DNA of 64,000 bases from SIG351 sp045627045 (GCA_045627045.1 JAZQMY010000005.1:1-64000), one strand, 5' to 3'; positions 25,775-34,503 are shown, counted from the first letter of the stretch. Made by a program: numbers and translations. Notes: a model not told the origin generated them from the sequence alone.

Positions 25775-26610
25775 TTGAAGTGAAAAATGTGACCTTCAGG
25801 TATGAAGAAGAAAAGCCGGAAGCGGGAAATGCTCTTTCAGATGTATCGCTTGAGATAAAAAAGGGTGATTTCGTTTCGATACTCGGGCATAACGGCTCGG
25901 GAAAGTCGACGCTTGCAAAGCATTTCAATGCGCTTTTCATACCGAATGAGGGTACGGTGCTTGTTGACGGGATCGATACACATTCCGAAGAACAGGTATG
26001 GCAGATAAGAAAAACTGCCGGGATGGTGTTTCAAAATCCGGATAATCAGATGGTAGCGACAGTCGTGGAAGAGGACGTTGCATTCGGTCTTGAAAATACG
26101 GGCGTTGAAACGGAAGAGATAAAAAAGAGAGTTTATGAGGCACTTGATACAGTAGGCATGACCAAATTTGCAAAGTCATCGCCGTTCCACCTTTCGGGCG
26201 GACAGAAACAGAGAGTATCTATCGCCGGCGTTGTTGCGATGAAGCCGCAGGTCATAATATTTGATGAAGTAACGGCAATGCTTGACCCGAGGGGAAGAGC
26301 TGAAATCGTAAAGACGGCACATAAGCTCAATAAAGAATACGGAATAACGATCATCATGATAACGCATTACATGGAAGAAGCCGTTGATGCTGACAAGATA
26401 TTCGTTATGAATGACGGAAAATGTGTTGCAGAGGGAACACCGAAGGAAATTTTTTCGAGAGTTGAATTCCTCAAGAGTCTTGGACTTACTGTTCCGATTG
26501 CTGCAGAGATAGCATACAGGCTGAATATAGCAGGCATTGATATCCCTCAGAATATTTTAAGCATCAGTGAACTTGCGGAGGCATTATGTCAGTTAAAGCA
26601 GAAAATTTGA
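25762..26610 (+). CDS. ecfA1: ECF transporter ATPase EcfA1
   Basis: A 282-residue ATP-binding subunit of an energy-coupling-factor vitamin transporter. Walker A GHNGSGKST (42-50), Q-loop FQNPDNQ, signature LSGGQ (144-148), Walker B VIIFDEVTAMLDP; the TAMLDP form after DE is typical of EcfA1. The start is a TTG at 25762 with GAGGAG 6 bases upstream. The stop overlaps the ecfA2 start by 25 bases. First gene of ecfA1-ecfA2-ecfT-truA-HAD. The module probably serves several S subunits, including the one at 36796-37359. Confidence 0.94.
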   Translation: MENIIEVKNVTFRYEEEKPEAGNALSDVSLEIKKGDFVSILGHNGSGKSTLAKHFNALFIPNEGTVLVDGIDTHSEEQVWQIRKTAGMVFQNPDNQMVATVVEEDVAFGLENTGVETEEIKKRVYEALDTVGMTKFAKSSPFHLSGGQKQRVSIAGVVAMKPQVIIFDEVTAMLDPRGRAEIVKTAHKLNKEYGITIIMITHYMEEAVDADKIFVMNDGKCVAEGTPKEIFSRVEFLKSLGLTVPIAAEIAYRLNIAGIDIPQNILSISELAEALCQLKQKI

Positions 26611-27446
26611 CTTATTACTACATGAAGGGCACTCCGTTTGAGTCACTTGCAATAGAAAATATAAGCTTTGAGATAGAGCAGGGAGAGTTCGTGGGAATAA
26701 TCGGACATACCGGCTCGGGAAAATCAACGCTTATCCAGCAACTCGACGGCCTCCTTGTGCCGACATCGGGAAAGGTGACGGTTGACGGCTTTGGGGTCAA
26801 TTCAAACAAGAAGGACCTCAAGGAAATAAGACGAAGAGTAGGAATCGTATTTCAGTATCCTGAATATCAGCTATTTGAGGAAACTGTTGAGAAGGATGTC
26901 GCATACGGCCCTAAAAATCTCGGATTTGATGATGAAACGGTTAACCGGAGAGTTCGTGAAGCAATAACGGATATGGGACTTGATTTTGATGAAATAAAGG
27001 ATCAGTCACCGTTTGAGCTTTCCGGCGGACAGAAGAGACGAGTTGCAATAGCAGGCGTGCTTGCAATGAATCCGGAAATCATTATTTTTGATGAACCTAC
27101 GGCAGGGCTTGATCCGGAGGGCAGAGAGCTTCTTTTTGAAAGAATAAAAGAAATAAGAAAAAAGGGCAAGACAGTTATTCTTGTTTCTCACAGCATGGAT
27201 GACATTGCAAAGCTTGCGGACAGAATACTTGTGCTTTCGGAAGGCCGACTTGTTTTTGACGGAACGCCGGGTGAGGTCTTTTCAAGAACGACAAAGATAA
27301 AGGATCTTGATGTTCCTCAGCTGACGACGCTCAGCAGAATGCTCAACGATTCGGGGCTTTTTTCTGTTTCGGAGGATATATTCAACATCGAGGATATGAC
27401 AAAGGCTATTCTTGATGCTCTCGGGAGGTGCGATAATGTTCAATGA
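26586..27446 (+). CDS. ecfA2: ECF transporter ATPase EcfA2
   Basis: A 286-residue ATPase with Walker A GHTGSGKST (40-48), Q-loop FQYPEYQLF, signature LSGGQ and Walker B IIIFDEPTAGLDP. The YPEYQLF Q-loop and TAGLDP distinguish EcfA2 from EcfA1; the two form the heterodimer that drives EcfT. The gene overlaps both neighbours (25 bases with ecfA1, 11 with ecfT), pointing to coupled translation and balanced stoichiometry. Confidence 0.94.
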   Translation: MSVKAENLTYYYMKGTPFESLAIENISFEIEQGEFVGIIGHTGSGKSTLIQQLDGLLVPTSGKVTVDGFGVNSNKKDLKEIRRRVGIVFQYPEYQLFEETVEKDVAYGPKNLGFDDETVNRRVREAITDMGLDFDEIKDQSPFELSGGQKRRVAIAGVLAMNPEIIIFDEPTAGLDPEGRELLFERIKEIRKKGKTVILVSHSMDDIAKLADRILVLSEGRLVFDGTPGEVFSRTTKIKDLDVPQLTTLSRMLNDSGLFSVSEDIFNIEDMTKAILDALGRCDNVQ

Positions 27447-28248
27447 TGTAACGTTCGGACAGTATTATCCCTCAGACAGTACGGTGCACAGGCTTGATCC
27501 GAGAATAAAACTCTTGATCACGCTTGCGTATATTGTGGTGCTTTTCCTCATTAAATCGGTTATAGGATATGCAATCGCATTCCTCTTTGTGGTGGCGGCA
27601 GTGATGCTTTCAAGGGTGCCGATAAAGCTTCTTCTGAAAAATCTGAAGCCTTTAAGATTTATTCTTATCCTAATGTTCCTGATAAACGTGCTTTTTACTC
27701 CTCTTGGAGATAGGGTGCTTTTGGAATTCTGGGTAATAAAGATAACGGATACGGGAATAATCAAGGCAGTGGAGATGCTCGTAAGAATTGTGCTTCTCAT
27801 TCTTTTTACGGGACTTCTGACATTTACGACCTCGCCGCTTTCACTCACGGTGGCAATAGAGCTTCTTCTGACACCGCTCAAAAAGATAGGCTTTCCTGCG
27901 CATGAGCTTGCAATGATGATGACCATCGCATTAAGATTCATCCCGACGCTCATGGAGGAAACGGATAAGATAATGAAGGCACAGATGGCAAGAGGCGCAA
28001 GCTTTGACACGGGAAACATTTTCCAGAAGGCAAAGAGCATGATACCTCTTCTGATTCCGCTTTTTGTAAGTGCATTCAGGAGAGCGGACGATCTTGCGCT
28101 TGCCATGACTGCAAGATGCTACAATGGTGACAACGGCAGAACGAGAATGAACCCGCTGAAAACTGCTCCTATGGATTGGATCGCGTTTACGGTGTCGATG
28201 GTTGTGATCGCCGCAATGGTGGTATTCAATTATCTGAAATTATTTTAA
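27436..28248 (+). CDS. ecfT: ECF transporter transmembrane subunit EcfT
   Basis: A 270-residue membrane scaffold with four to five hydrophobic segments in the first half, one more at the C-terminus, and the two coupling helices marked by ARGASF and ARCYN (A-R-G/C motifs), which dock into the ATPase grooves. ATG at 27436 follows GGGAGG; a frame opening at 27412 is longer but lacks a site. It overlaps ecfA2 by 11 bases. Confidence 0.94.
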   Translation: MFNDVTFGQYYPSDSTVHRLDPRIKLLITLAYIVVLFLIKSVIGYAIAFLFVVAAVMLSRVPIKLLLKNLKPLRFILILMFLINVLFTPLGDRVLLEFWVIKITDTGIIKAVEMLVRIVLLILFTGLLTFTTSPLSLTVAIELLLTPLKKIGFPAHELAMMMTIALRFIPTLMEETDKIMKAQMARGASFDTGNIFQKAKSMIPLLIPLFVSAFRRADDLALAMTARCYNGDNGRTRMNPLKTAPMDWIAFTVSMVVIAAMVVFNYLKLF

Positions 28249-28254
28249 GATAAA

Positions 28255-28995
28255 ATGAGAAATATCAGACTTTGGATAGAATATGACGGAACTGATTTCT
28301 GCGGCTGGCAGGTTCAGCCGAACGGTGTATCGGTTCAGCAGACGATAAACGAGGCTCTTTCCCGAATGGAAGGCAGAGAAGCGTCAGTCACGGGAGCTGG
28401 AAGAACCGATTCCGGTGTTCATGCAAGATGCCAGGCAGGAAACTTTTTCACCGAAAGCAGAATACCTGCGGAAAAATACAGAGATGCGCTGAATGCACTG
28501 CTTCCGGACAGCATAAGAATATTGAAGAGCGAAGAAGTATCGCCTGATTTTAACGCGCGCTTTTCGGCAAAGAAAAAGACATACAAATATTATGTCAGAA
28601 ACTCTGACGTAAAGAGTGCACTGAATTGCCGATACGAATATCACGTTCAGGGGAAAATCGACATTGAAAAGATGCAGGAGGCTTGCTCATGCCTTGTGGG
28701 TGAACATGATTTTGCTGCATTTATGGCGGCAGGAAGCACAATAAAGGATACGGTGAGAACGATATTTGAAGCGTCGGCAAAGGCTGAAGGAAGTGTGATA
28801 GAGTTCACTTTCACGGGAAACGGTTTTCTTTACAAGATGGTGCGCCTTATGGTAGGAACGCTTCTTGATATCGGAAGGGGAAAGCATCCGCCGGAATATA
28901 TCAGGAAATTGCTTGACGGCAAAGGAAAAGAGAGAGCAACTTTGTGCGCTCCTCCTCAGGGACTCTTTGTGGACAACATTGAATACGGAGAATAA
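28255..28995 (+). CDS. truA: tRNA pseudouridine(38-40) synthase TruA
   Basis: A 246-residue synthase that modifies positions 38-40 of the tRNA anticodon arm. The catalytic Asp52 lies in GAGRTDSGVHA; YDGTDFCGWQ and KKKTYKYYV are family strings. There is no strong ribosome site 6 bases after the ecfT stop, so translation is probably coupled. The ecfA1-ecfA2-ecfT-truA order is common in Firmicutes. Confidence 0.96.
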   Translation: MRNIRLWIEYDGTDFCGWQVQPNGVSVQQTINEALSRMEGREASVTGAGRTDSGVHARCQAGNFFTESRIPAEKYRDALNALLPDSIRILKSEEVSPDFNARFSAKKKTYKYYVRNSDVKSALNCRYEYHVQGKIDIEKMQEACSCLVGEHDFAAFMAAGSTIKDTVRTIFEASAKAEGSVIEFTFTGNGFLYKMVRLMVGTLLDIGRGKHPPEYIRKLLDGKGKERATLCAPPQGLFVDNIEYGE

Positions 28996-28996
28996 G

Positions 28997-29665
28997 ATGA
29001 TAAAAGCACTTCTTATCGATATAGACGACACACTGCTTGATTTTGCAAAATGCGCCGAAAATGCAATGAAGCTTGCATTTGAAGAAGAAGGCTTGCCTTT
29101 TTCCGATGATGTGCAGGAGAAATTTCATTTTGTGAATAACCGCCTGTGGAGGGAAATAGAAAACGGAACACTTACAAGAGAAGGACTCTCACTCATAAGA
29201 TGGAACAAAATCTTTTCTCTTCTCGGGATAGAGCATGACGGAGTGCAAACTGAGAATGCGTTCAAAAAATATCTTGCTGAAAGCGCCGAAAAGATTGATG
29301 GTGCAAGCGAAATGCTTGAATATCTGAAGGGAAAATATCTTCTTGCGGCGGCATCAAACGGACCCTGGAGAGAACAGGTATCCAGGATGAAAAAAGCTGA
29401 AATATTTGATTATTTTGACTATATTTTCATATCTGAAAAAGTTGGATACTCAAAGCCGGATATCCGCTTTTTTGATGAATGCAAAAAAGCATTTGATTTG
29501 CCTGGAAATGAGATAATGATGATAGGAGATTCGGTCAATGCGGATATTGACGGCGCAAGAAAAGCAGGAATAATAACATGCTTTTTTGATTTCCACGCAT
29601 CAGGAACAGAATGTCAGGCAAATATGAGAATACAAAAGCTTTCTGATCTGAAAGAGATATTATGA
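28997..29665 (+). CDS. HAD hydrolase, YjjG family nucleotidase
   Basis: A 222-residue haloacid dehalogenase-like phosphatase. Motif I is DIDDTLLDF (Asp8, Asp10), motif II is the Ser in AASNG, motif III Lys in SEKVGYSKPD, and motif IV GDSVNADIDGA. The layout and a helical cap match YjjG-type 5'-nucleotidases that clear non-canonical pyrimidines. The start lies one base after the truA stop with ACGGAG upstream; last gene of the operon. Confidence 0.88.
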   Translation: MIKALLIDIDDTLLDFAKCAENAMKLAFEEEGLPFSDDVQEKFHFVNNRLWREIENGTLTREGLSLIRWNKIFSLLGIEHDGVQTENAFKKYLAESAEKIDGASEMLEYLKGKYLLAAASNGPWREQVSRMKKAEIFDYFDYIFISEKVGYSKPDIRFFDECKKAFDLPGNEIMMIGDSVNADIDGARKAGIITCFFDFHASGTECQANMRIQKLSDLKEIL

Positions 29666-29668
29666 AAA

Positions 29669-29700
29669 ATCCCTGCGCACTTTAATCTGTGTGCAGGGAT
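29669..29700. terminator. Bidirectional terminator
   Basis: ATCCCTGCGCAC/GTGTGCAGGGAT, 12 bp with one G-U, T-rich tails on both strands, between the convergent HAD and amidohydrolase genes. Confidence 0.88.
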
Positions 29701-29712
29701 AGTTTTATTTTA

Positions 29713-30504
29713 TCATTTGAGGTTGAGAATTCGTTTTGCGTTGCCGGAGAGGATGAGCTCTTTTTGTTTGTCGGAAAGAAGAAATTCATCCCTGACACCG
29801 CCGATGAACATTGCAGGATTACATATAGGATAATCGGAGCCGAGAATGAAACGCTCTGCTCCGAAAAGCTCGATTCCGTGCCTCAGCATACCGTGACGGA
29901 AAAGTCCGGTTCCGGAAACATCAAGGTAGTAATTATCGCTCATTTTCATTCTGTTCATATGATGCTCAAATGAATCCATTTCGCCGGGATGAGCGGCAAC
30001 AAATGTTACTCCCGGATGCTCCTTTACCATTTTATCCATATTGTCCTCACCCATTGAATGAAAGGACACTACCATTGAGTAATACTCTGCAAGCTCGAGA
30101 ATTTCAGAAAGCCCTGCGCATGAGTAATCTCCCCAGCCCTGAAGGTAGGGAACAAGCTCACCTATAAGGTTTACTCCGAGACTGTGCATACGCTCAATTT
30201 CTTCGCAGGATTCCTTTACGAATGAGGGGTGAACATGAAATCCGGGAATATAAAAGTTACCGTATTTTTCACGGAGGAAAAGAGCTTCATTGTTAAGCTC
30301 TTTCACATCGTCAAATGTTTTGATTTTCGGGGTGATATAGATGACAGAACCGCAGATTCTTGAAATGCCTATTGACATCAGCTCACTTTTTGTCTTATCG
30401 GCATCCATTTCAAAGTAGTCCCGGTGAATACAGATGTTGGTTTCCTTTCTTGCGAAAGGATGTGTGTGAAAGTCTATGATTTCAAAATCAGAATTGTGAT
30501 TCAT
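29713..30504 (-). CDS. Amidohydrolase-fold metal-dependent hydrolase
   Basis: A 263-residue TIM-barrel protein of the amidohydrolase-related (Amidohydro_2) type. Metal ligands are suggested by DFHTH (HxH), HVHPSF, AAHPGE, and LGSDYP with the terminal Asp near 233. Enzymes of this group decarboxylate or hydrolyse aromatic or lactone substrates. The specificity is unknown. It stands alone on the minus strand. Confidence 0.85.
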   Translation of the reverse strand: MNHNSDFEIIDFHTHPFARKETNICIHRDYFEMDADKTKSELMSIGISRICGSVIYITPKIKTFDDVKELNNEALFLREKYGNFYIPGFHVHPSFVKESCEEIERMHSLGVNLIGELVPYLQGWGDYSCAGLSEILELAEYYSMVVSFHSMGEDNMDKMVKEHPGVTFVAAHPGEMDSFEHHMNRMKMSDNYYLDVSGTGLFRHGMLRHGIELFGAERFILGSDYPICNPAMFIGGVRDEFLLSDKQKELILSGNAKRILNLK

Positions 30505-30580
30505 AAATATTCTCCTTAATGTGATATGTTTATTTTATCATAAAACAACAAAGCTTGCAACAGAAAAAATAAAAATAAAT

Positions 30581-30593
30581 GTGACCAAGTCAC
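30581..30593. promoter_or_regulatory. Putative Crp/Fnr-family operator
   Basis: Perfect inverted repeat GTGAC-CAA-GTCAC centred at 30587, about 42 bases upstream of the predicted transcription start. This is the position of class II activators of this family, and the regulator gene is in the same operon. Confidence 0.6.
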
Positions 30594-30622
30594 TTTATTT
30601 ATAACGCAGATTGTGCTATAAT
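30594..30622 (+). promoter_or_regulatory. Promoter of the flavodiiron operon, weak -35
   Basis: TATAAT (30617-30622) with only TTTATT at -35 (30594-30599, spacer 17). The poor -35 next to the operator suggests activator dependence. Confidence 0.65.
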
Positions 30623-30681
30623 CAAAGCAAAGGATGACTTATACGAAATAGTCTTTAATATAAAAGGAAAGGAAATCAGTT

Positions 30682-32475
30682 ATGAAAAAAATAACGAAAG
30701 ATATTGTTTACGTAGGTGTAAACGATCACAAGATAGATCTGTTTGAAGGTCAGTATTCGGTTCCAAACGGCATGGCATATAATTCATACGTTATTCTGGA
30801 TGAATACGTTGCTGTAATGGATACGGTAGATAAGAACTTTACTCATGAGTGGCTTGATAACGTAGCAGCCGCGTGCGGAGACAGAAAACCTGATTATCTG
30901 ATTATACAGCATATGGAACCCGATCATTCCGCTAATATCACTCAGTTTATGAACAACTATCCTGAAGCAAAGATAGTAGCATCTTCAAAGGCTTTCGTGA
31001 TGATGAAGAATTTCTTCGGAACGGATTATGCAGACAGAAGACTTGTTGCCGGAGAAGGTGATAGACTTCCTTTGGGAGAGCATAATTTAACATTTGTTAC
31101 GGCACCGATGGTGCATTGGCCGGAGGTAATCGTAACCTACGACGACAAGGAACAGATCCTTTTTTCAGCCGATGGCTTCGGCAAATTCGGCGCACTCGAC
31201 ATCGATGAGCCGTGGGATGATGAAGCAAGACGCTATTACATCGGCATCGTAGGAAAATACGGCGCACAGGTGCAGGCTCTGCTCAAAAAAGCGTCGGTAC
31301 TCGACATCAAGACGATCTGCCCGCTGCATGGTCCTGTTCTTACGGAAAATCTCGGACATTATATAAAGCTTTATGATACATGGTCATCATATACTTCCGA
31401 AAATGAGGGTATTGTGATAGCATATACTTCGATTTACGGAAATACCAGAAAGGCAGTTGAGCTTCTCGCGGAAAAGCTTAAGGCACAGGGTACACCTGAA
31501 GTCGTTGTGCATGACCTTGCAAGAACAGATATGGCAAAGGCAGTTGCGGATGCATTCCGTTTCAGTAAGCTTGTTCTTGCCACAACGACCTATAATGCCG
31601 ATATTTATCCTTTTATGAAGGAATTCATTAACCATCTGACGGAGAGAAACTTCAGAAACAGAACTGTTGCGTTTGTTGAGAACGGTTCCTGGGCACCTCT
31701 TGCGGCAAAGACGATGAAGGCTATGCTTGAAGGATGCGAGAATATTACGTTTGCAGATACAACGGTAAAAATCCTTTCAGCACTTAACGATGACAGCAAA
31801 AAGCAGGTTGATGATCTTGCCGTAGAGCTGACAAAGGAATATGTGGCGCAGAACGGAGAAAAGGCTGATAAGAATGATCTTTCCGCTCTTTTCAAAATAG
31901 GCTACGGTCTTTATGTGGTTACGTCAAATGATGGGAAAAAGGATAACGGACTTATTGTAAATACGGTTTCACAGCTGACAAATTCACCGAACAGGGTTGC
32001 AGTCTGCATCAACAAGCAGAACTATTCATATCACGTTATCAGACAGACCGGAATTATGAATGTAAACTGTCTTTCTGTTGAGGCTCCGTTTGCGGTATTT
32101 GAGTCTTTCGGATTCAGGAGCGGAAGAAATACGGATAAATTTGAAGGTCAGAATGCTCTCAGATCGGATAACGGACTTGTGTTCCTGCCGAAGTATATCA
32201 ATGCATTTATGTCGCTCAAGGTGGAGCAGTATGTTGATCTTGATACGCACGGAATGTTTATCTGCTCGGTGACGGAGGCAAGAGTCATTTCGGATAAGGA
32301 GACAATGACATATACGTATTATCAGAATAATGTGAAACCAAAGCCGGAAACAGAAGGCAAGAAGGGCTATGTCTGCAAGGTATGCGGTTACGTTTATGAA
32401 GGCGACGAGCTTCCGGAGGATTATATTTGCCCTCTCTGCAAGCACGGTGCAGTTGATTTTGAACCGATAAAGTAA
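30682..32475 (+). CDS. Flavodiiron protein fused to flavin reductase and rubredoxin domains
   Basis: A 597-residue, four-module oxygen/nitric oxide reductase. Residues 1-235 are a metallo-beta-lactamase-like diiron domain with ligands His77-x-Glu79-x-Asp81, His145, Asp164 and His216. Residues about 243-385 are an FMN flavodoxin domain (TSIYGNT at 249-255). Residues about 398-545 resemble the flavin reductase domain of high-molecular-weight rubredoxin (Hrb). The C-terminus is a rubredoxin with Cys565, Cys568, Cys583, Cys586. In Moorella FprA and Hrb are two proteins; here they are one chain, so NAD(P)H-to-oxygen/NO electron flow could be internal. Leader gene of an operon with superoxide reductase and a Crp/Fnr regulator. 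Confidence 0.93.
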   Translation: MKKITKDIVYVGVNDHKIDLFEGQYSVPNGMAYNSYVILDEYVAVMDTVDKNFTHEWLDNVAAACGDRKPDYLIIQHMEPDHSANITQFMNNYPEAKIVASSKAFVMMKNFFGTDYADRRLVAGEGDRLPLGEHNLTFVTAPMVHWPEVIVTYDDKEQILFSADGFGKFGALDIDEPWDDEARRYYIGIVGKYGAQVQALLKKASVLDIKTICPLHGPVLTENLGHYIKLYDTWSSYTSENEGIVIAYTSIYGNTRKAVELLAEKLKAQGTPEVVVHDLARTDMAKAVADAFRFSKLVLATTTYNADIYPFMKEFINHLTERNFRNRTVAFVENGSWAPLAAKTMKAMLEGCENITFADTTVKILSALNDDSKKQVDDLAVELTKEYVAQNGEKADKNDLSALFKIGYGLYVVTSNDGKKDNGLIVNTVSQLTNSPNRVAVCINKQNYSYHVIRQTGIMNVNCLSVEAPFAVFESFGFRSGRNTDKFEGQNALRSDNGLVFLPKYINAFMSLKVEQYVDLDTHGMFICSVTEARVISDKETMTYTYYQNNVKPKPETEGKKGYVCKVCGYVYEGDELPEDYICPLCKHGAVDFEPIK

Positions 32476-32524
32476 AACCAAACAAAAATAACTGACTTGA
32501 TTAAATAAAAAAGGAGATATTGAT

Positions 32525-32899
32525 ATGGAAATGAAATTTTATAGATGTGCACATTGCGGAAAGATAATTGCAGTTGTGAAGGAAACGGGAGTACCGGTAT
32601 TTTGTTGTGGGGAAGAAATGAAGGAGCTTGTTGCAGGAACAACGGATGCAGCAAGAGAAAAGCATGTTCCCGTATACAGAGTTGAGGGTAATACTGTATA
32701 CGTTTCAGTCGGAGCTGTGGAGCATCCTATGACAGATGCACATTACATCGAATGGGTATCAATTGAGACAACTTCAGGTAACCAGAGAAAGGCACTAGCA
32801 CCCGGAATGAAGCCAGAGGTAAGTTTCTTGATTTCTAAGGACGATGAGGTGAAGACAGTGTATGCTTACTGCAACCTCCATTCACTCTGGAAGGCATAA
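32525..32899 (+). CDS. Superoxide reductase (class I desulfoferrodoxin)
   Basis: A 124-residue two-iron protein that reduces superoxide to hydrogen peroxide without making oxygen. The N-terminal desulforedoxin centre has Cys8, Cys11, Cys27, Cys28; the catalytic iron site has His47, His67, His73, Cys116 and His119, with the conserved Glu45-Lys46 pair. It follows the flavodiiron gene by 49 bases with AAGGAG; electrons probably come from the rubredoxin domain of that protein. Confidence 0.95.
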   Translation: MEMKFYRCAHCGKIIAVVKETGVPVFCCGEEMKELVAGTTDAAREKHVPVYRVEGNTVYVSVGAVEHPMTDAHYIEWVSIETTSGNQRKALAPGMKPEVSFLISKDDEVKTVYAYCNLHSLWKA

Positions 32900-32917
32900 T
32901 TCTGCAGACGGATAAAT

Positions 32918-33589
32918 ATGAATGATTATCTTAAAAAACTGTCATTCTGGAATGAACTAAATGACGATGAAAAGATATTTGCTGAAAACAGCACTGTAAC
33001 AAGACGGTATGCAGGCAATACATTGCTTCATTCCAACTGTGATAACGGCTTCAGCTGTATCGGACTTATATACATAGTAAGCGGCGGCATAAGAGCGTTC
33101 ATGCTTTCTAAGGAAGGAAGAGAGATCACTCTTTTCAAGCTTTCGGCAGGAGATACCTGCATATTGGCGGCATCGTGCATTCTGTCGCAGATTAGCCTTG
33201 ACACGCAGATAAGAACAACGGGAGAATCCGAATTGGTGATATTGCCTGCTCACGCCTTCTTGCGACTATCAAAGCAGAATATAAATGTGAAATGCTATAT
33301 GTACGAGCTTTCCACGAAGAGATATTCTGAGGCTATGCTGACACTGCAGAATGTACTTTTTACCGGCGTGGATAAGAGGCTTGCATCGTTTCTTCTATCT
33401 GAATATGAGAAGACAGGAAATGAAGAAATCAGAAAAAAACAGGAGCAGATAGCAGAGGAAATAAATTCTGCAAGGGAAGTTATTTCAAGAATGCTGAGAC
33501 AATTCTGCCGGAATGGCATTGTGGAGTATAAAAAAGGCGCAATATTGCTGAAGGATATTTCTGCCCTGAAGGAATTATCAGAAAAATAA
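32918..33589 (+). CDS. Crp/Fnr family transcriptional regulator
   Basis: A 223-residue regulator with a cyclic-nucleotide-type beta barrel (about 20-125), a long dimer helix (130-160), and a winged helix-turn-helix (about 165-215; QIAEEINSAREVISRMLRQF). The barrel has scattered Cys (41, 82, 88) but no Fnr-type N-terminal cysteine cluster, so an Fe-S sensor of that kind is unlikely. It is last in the flavodiiron-superoxide reductase operon and most simply activates it through the repeat at 30581-30593. Confidence 0.9.
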   Translation: MNDYLKKLSFWNELNDDEKIFAENSTVTRRYAGNTLLHSNCDNGFSCIGLIYIVSGGIRAFMLSKEGREITLFKLSAGDTCILAASCILSQISLDTQIRTTGESELVILPAHAFLRLSKQNINVKCYMYELSTKRYSEAMLTLQNVLFTGVDKRLASFLLSEYEKTGNEEIRKKQEQIAEEINSAREVISRMLRQFCRNGIVEYKKGAILLKDISALKELSEK

Positions 33590-33597
33590 AAAAACCG

Positions 33598-33626
33598 AAA
33601 AGCAGAGGATGAACCTCTGCTTTTTG
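33598..33626 (+). terminator. Terminator of the flavodiiron operon
   Basis: AAAGCAGAGG-ATGAA-CCTCTGCTTT then TTT. Confidence 0.9.
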
Positions 33627-33643
33627 CTGTGCTGAATTTGCTA

Positions 33644-33672
33644 TTGACAAAGACACGGATAAGTGATAATAT
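33644..33672 (+). promoter_or_regulatory. Promoter of the exonuclease gene
   Basis: TTGACA (33644-33649) with GATAAT or TAATAT 15-17 bases downstream. Confidence 0.65.
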
Positions 33673-33729
33673 TATACAGATATTTACAGACGATGAAAAT
33701 GAGCTTTACGCTGAAAGGAGAATACGGAT

Positions 33730-34368
33730 ATGAGCAGGTATGCGGTTATTGACCTTGAGATGTGCAGAATATCTGCAAAGGACAGAAAGTATGATTTCGG
33801 ATATCCGACTGAACTGATACAGATAGGAGCGGTGCTTCTTGATGAGAATTATGAAATGAGTGATACGTTTATGACACTTGTGCATCCGGAGTACGGCATG
33901 ATAGATCAGAGAATAGAAAGACTGACAGGCATAAGCAACAAGGATGTGGCTGATGCACCCGATACGAAAACGGCACTCACAAACTTTTTTGAATGGCTTC
34001 CGGAGGATGCGAAGATAGTTTCGTGGAGCGAAAGTGATAAGAATCAGATTGCGGCAGAGATTGCGGGTAAATCAATTTCAATTTCCGGCGTGGAAAAATA
34101 CATGGAGGAATGGATTGACTGCCAGGTGACATTCTCTGAAAAAATGGATAATTCAAAGCAGTATAATCTTACTGATGCGCTCAATATATGCTCCATTGAC
34201 AGCGTTGACGGAGAACATGATGCCCTTGTCGACGCCAAGAATACAGCGCTTCTTTTTGCCAAAATGAATAAGGAGGAAAACCTGCGGCTCAGTGATTATT
34301 ATTCCGAAAAAAGCGATACGCTTGTGAATAATCCTATGGCACAGCTCCTTAAGAATTTCAAATTCTGA
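33730..34368 (+). CDS. DEDDh-family 3'-5' exonuclease
   Basis: A 212-residue exonuclease of the RNase T/DNA polymerase III epsilon fold. Exo I is DLEM (Asp7-x-Glu9), Exo II has the Asp in WSESDKNQ, and Exo III is EHDALVDAKNTALLF with His and Asp. It may trim RNA or proofread DNA; ending just before the SOS cassette suggests but does not prove a repair role. It is monocistronic with its own terminator. Confidence 0.88.
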   Translation: MSRYAVIDLEMCRISAKDRKYDFGYPTELIQIGAVLLDENYEMSDTFMTLVHPEYGMIDQRIERLTGISNKDVADAPDTKTALTNFFEWLPEDAKIVSWSESDKNQIAAEIAGKSISISGVEKYMEEWIDCQVTFSEKMDNSKQYNLTDALNICSIDSVDGEHDALVDAKNTALLFAKMNKEENLRLSDYYSEKSDTLVNNPMAQLLKNFKF

Positions 34369-34398
34369 TTTATCAAGCAGAATACCAGCATTTTATAC

Positions 34399-34430
34399 AC
34401 CCGGGTACAAATTGTGCCCGGGTATTTTTT
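34399..34430 (+). terminator. Terminator of the exonuclease gene
   Basis: ACCCGGGTAC-AAATT-GTGCCCGGGT, 10 bp with one G-U, then ATTTTTT. Confidence 0.9.
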
Positions 34431-34444
34431 GCAAAAATATCCTG

Positions 34445-34472
34445 TTGACAAAATCGTAGAATGTGATATAAT
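34445..34472 (+). promoter_or_regulatory. Promoter of the lexA-polymerase-yolD operon
   Basis: TTGACA (34445-34450), 16 bases, TATAAT (34467-34472). Confidence 0.9.
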
Positions 34473-34477
34473 ATTAT

Positions 34478-34503
34478 CAAACGGAAACAAACGTTTCCGT
34501 TTG
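34478..34503. promoter_or_regulatory. Putative LexA operator (SOS box)
   Basis: An 11-bp perfect inverted repeat CAAACGGAAAC-AAAC-GTTTCCGTTTG at the predicted start of transcription. The core AAAC-N4-GTTT resembles the Firmicute GAAC-N4-GTTC box, with A for G in each half. Confidence 0.75.

Noticed and set aside
27465..28106. 213-residue open frame opposite ecfT
   Set aside because: Antisense to a membrane protein gene; the hydrophobic composition comes from the complementary codons.
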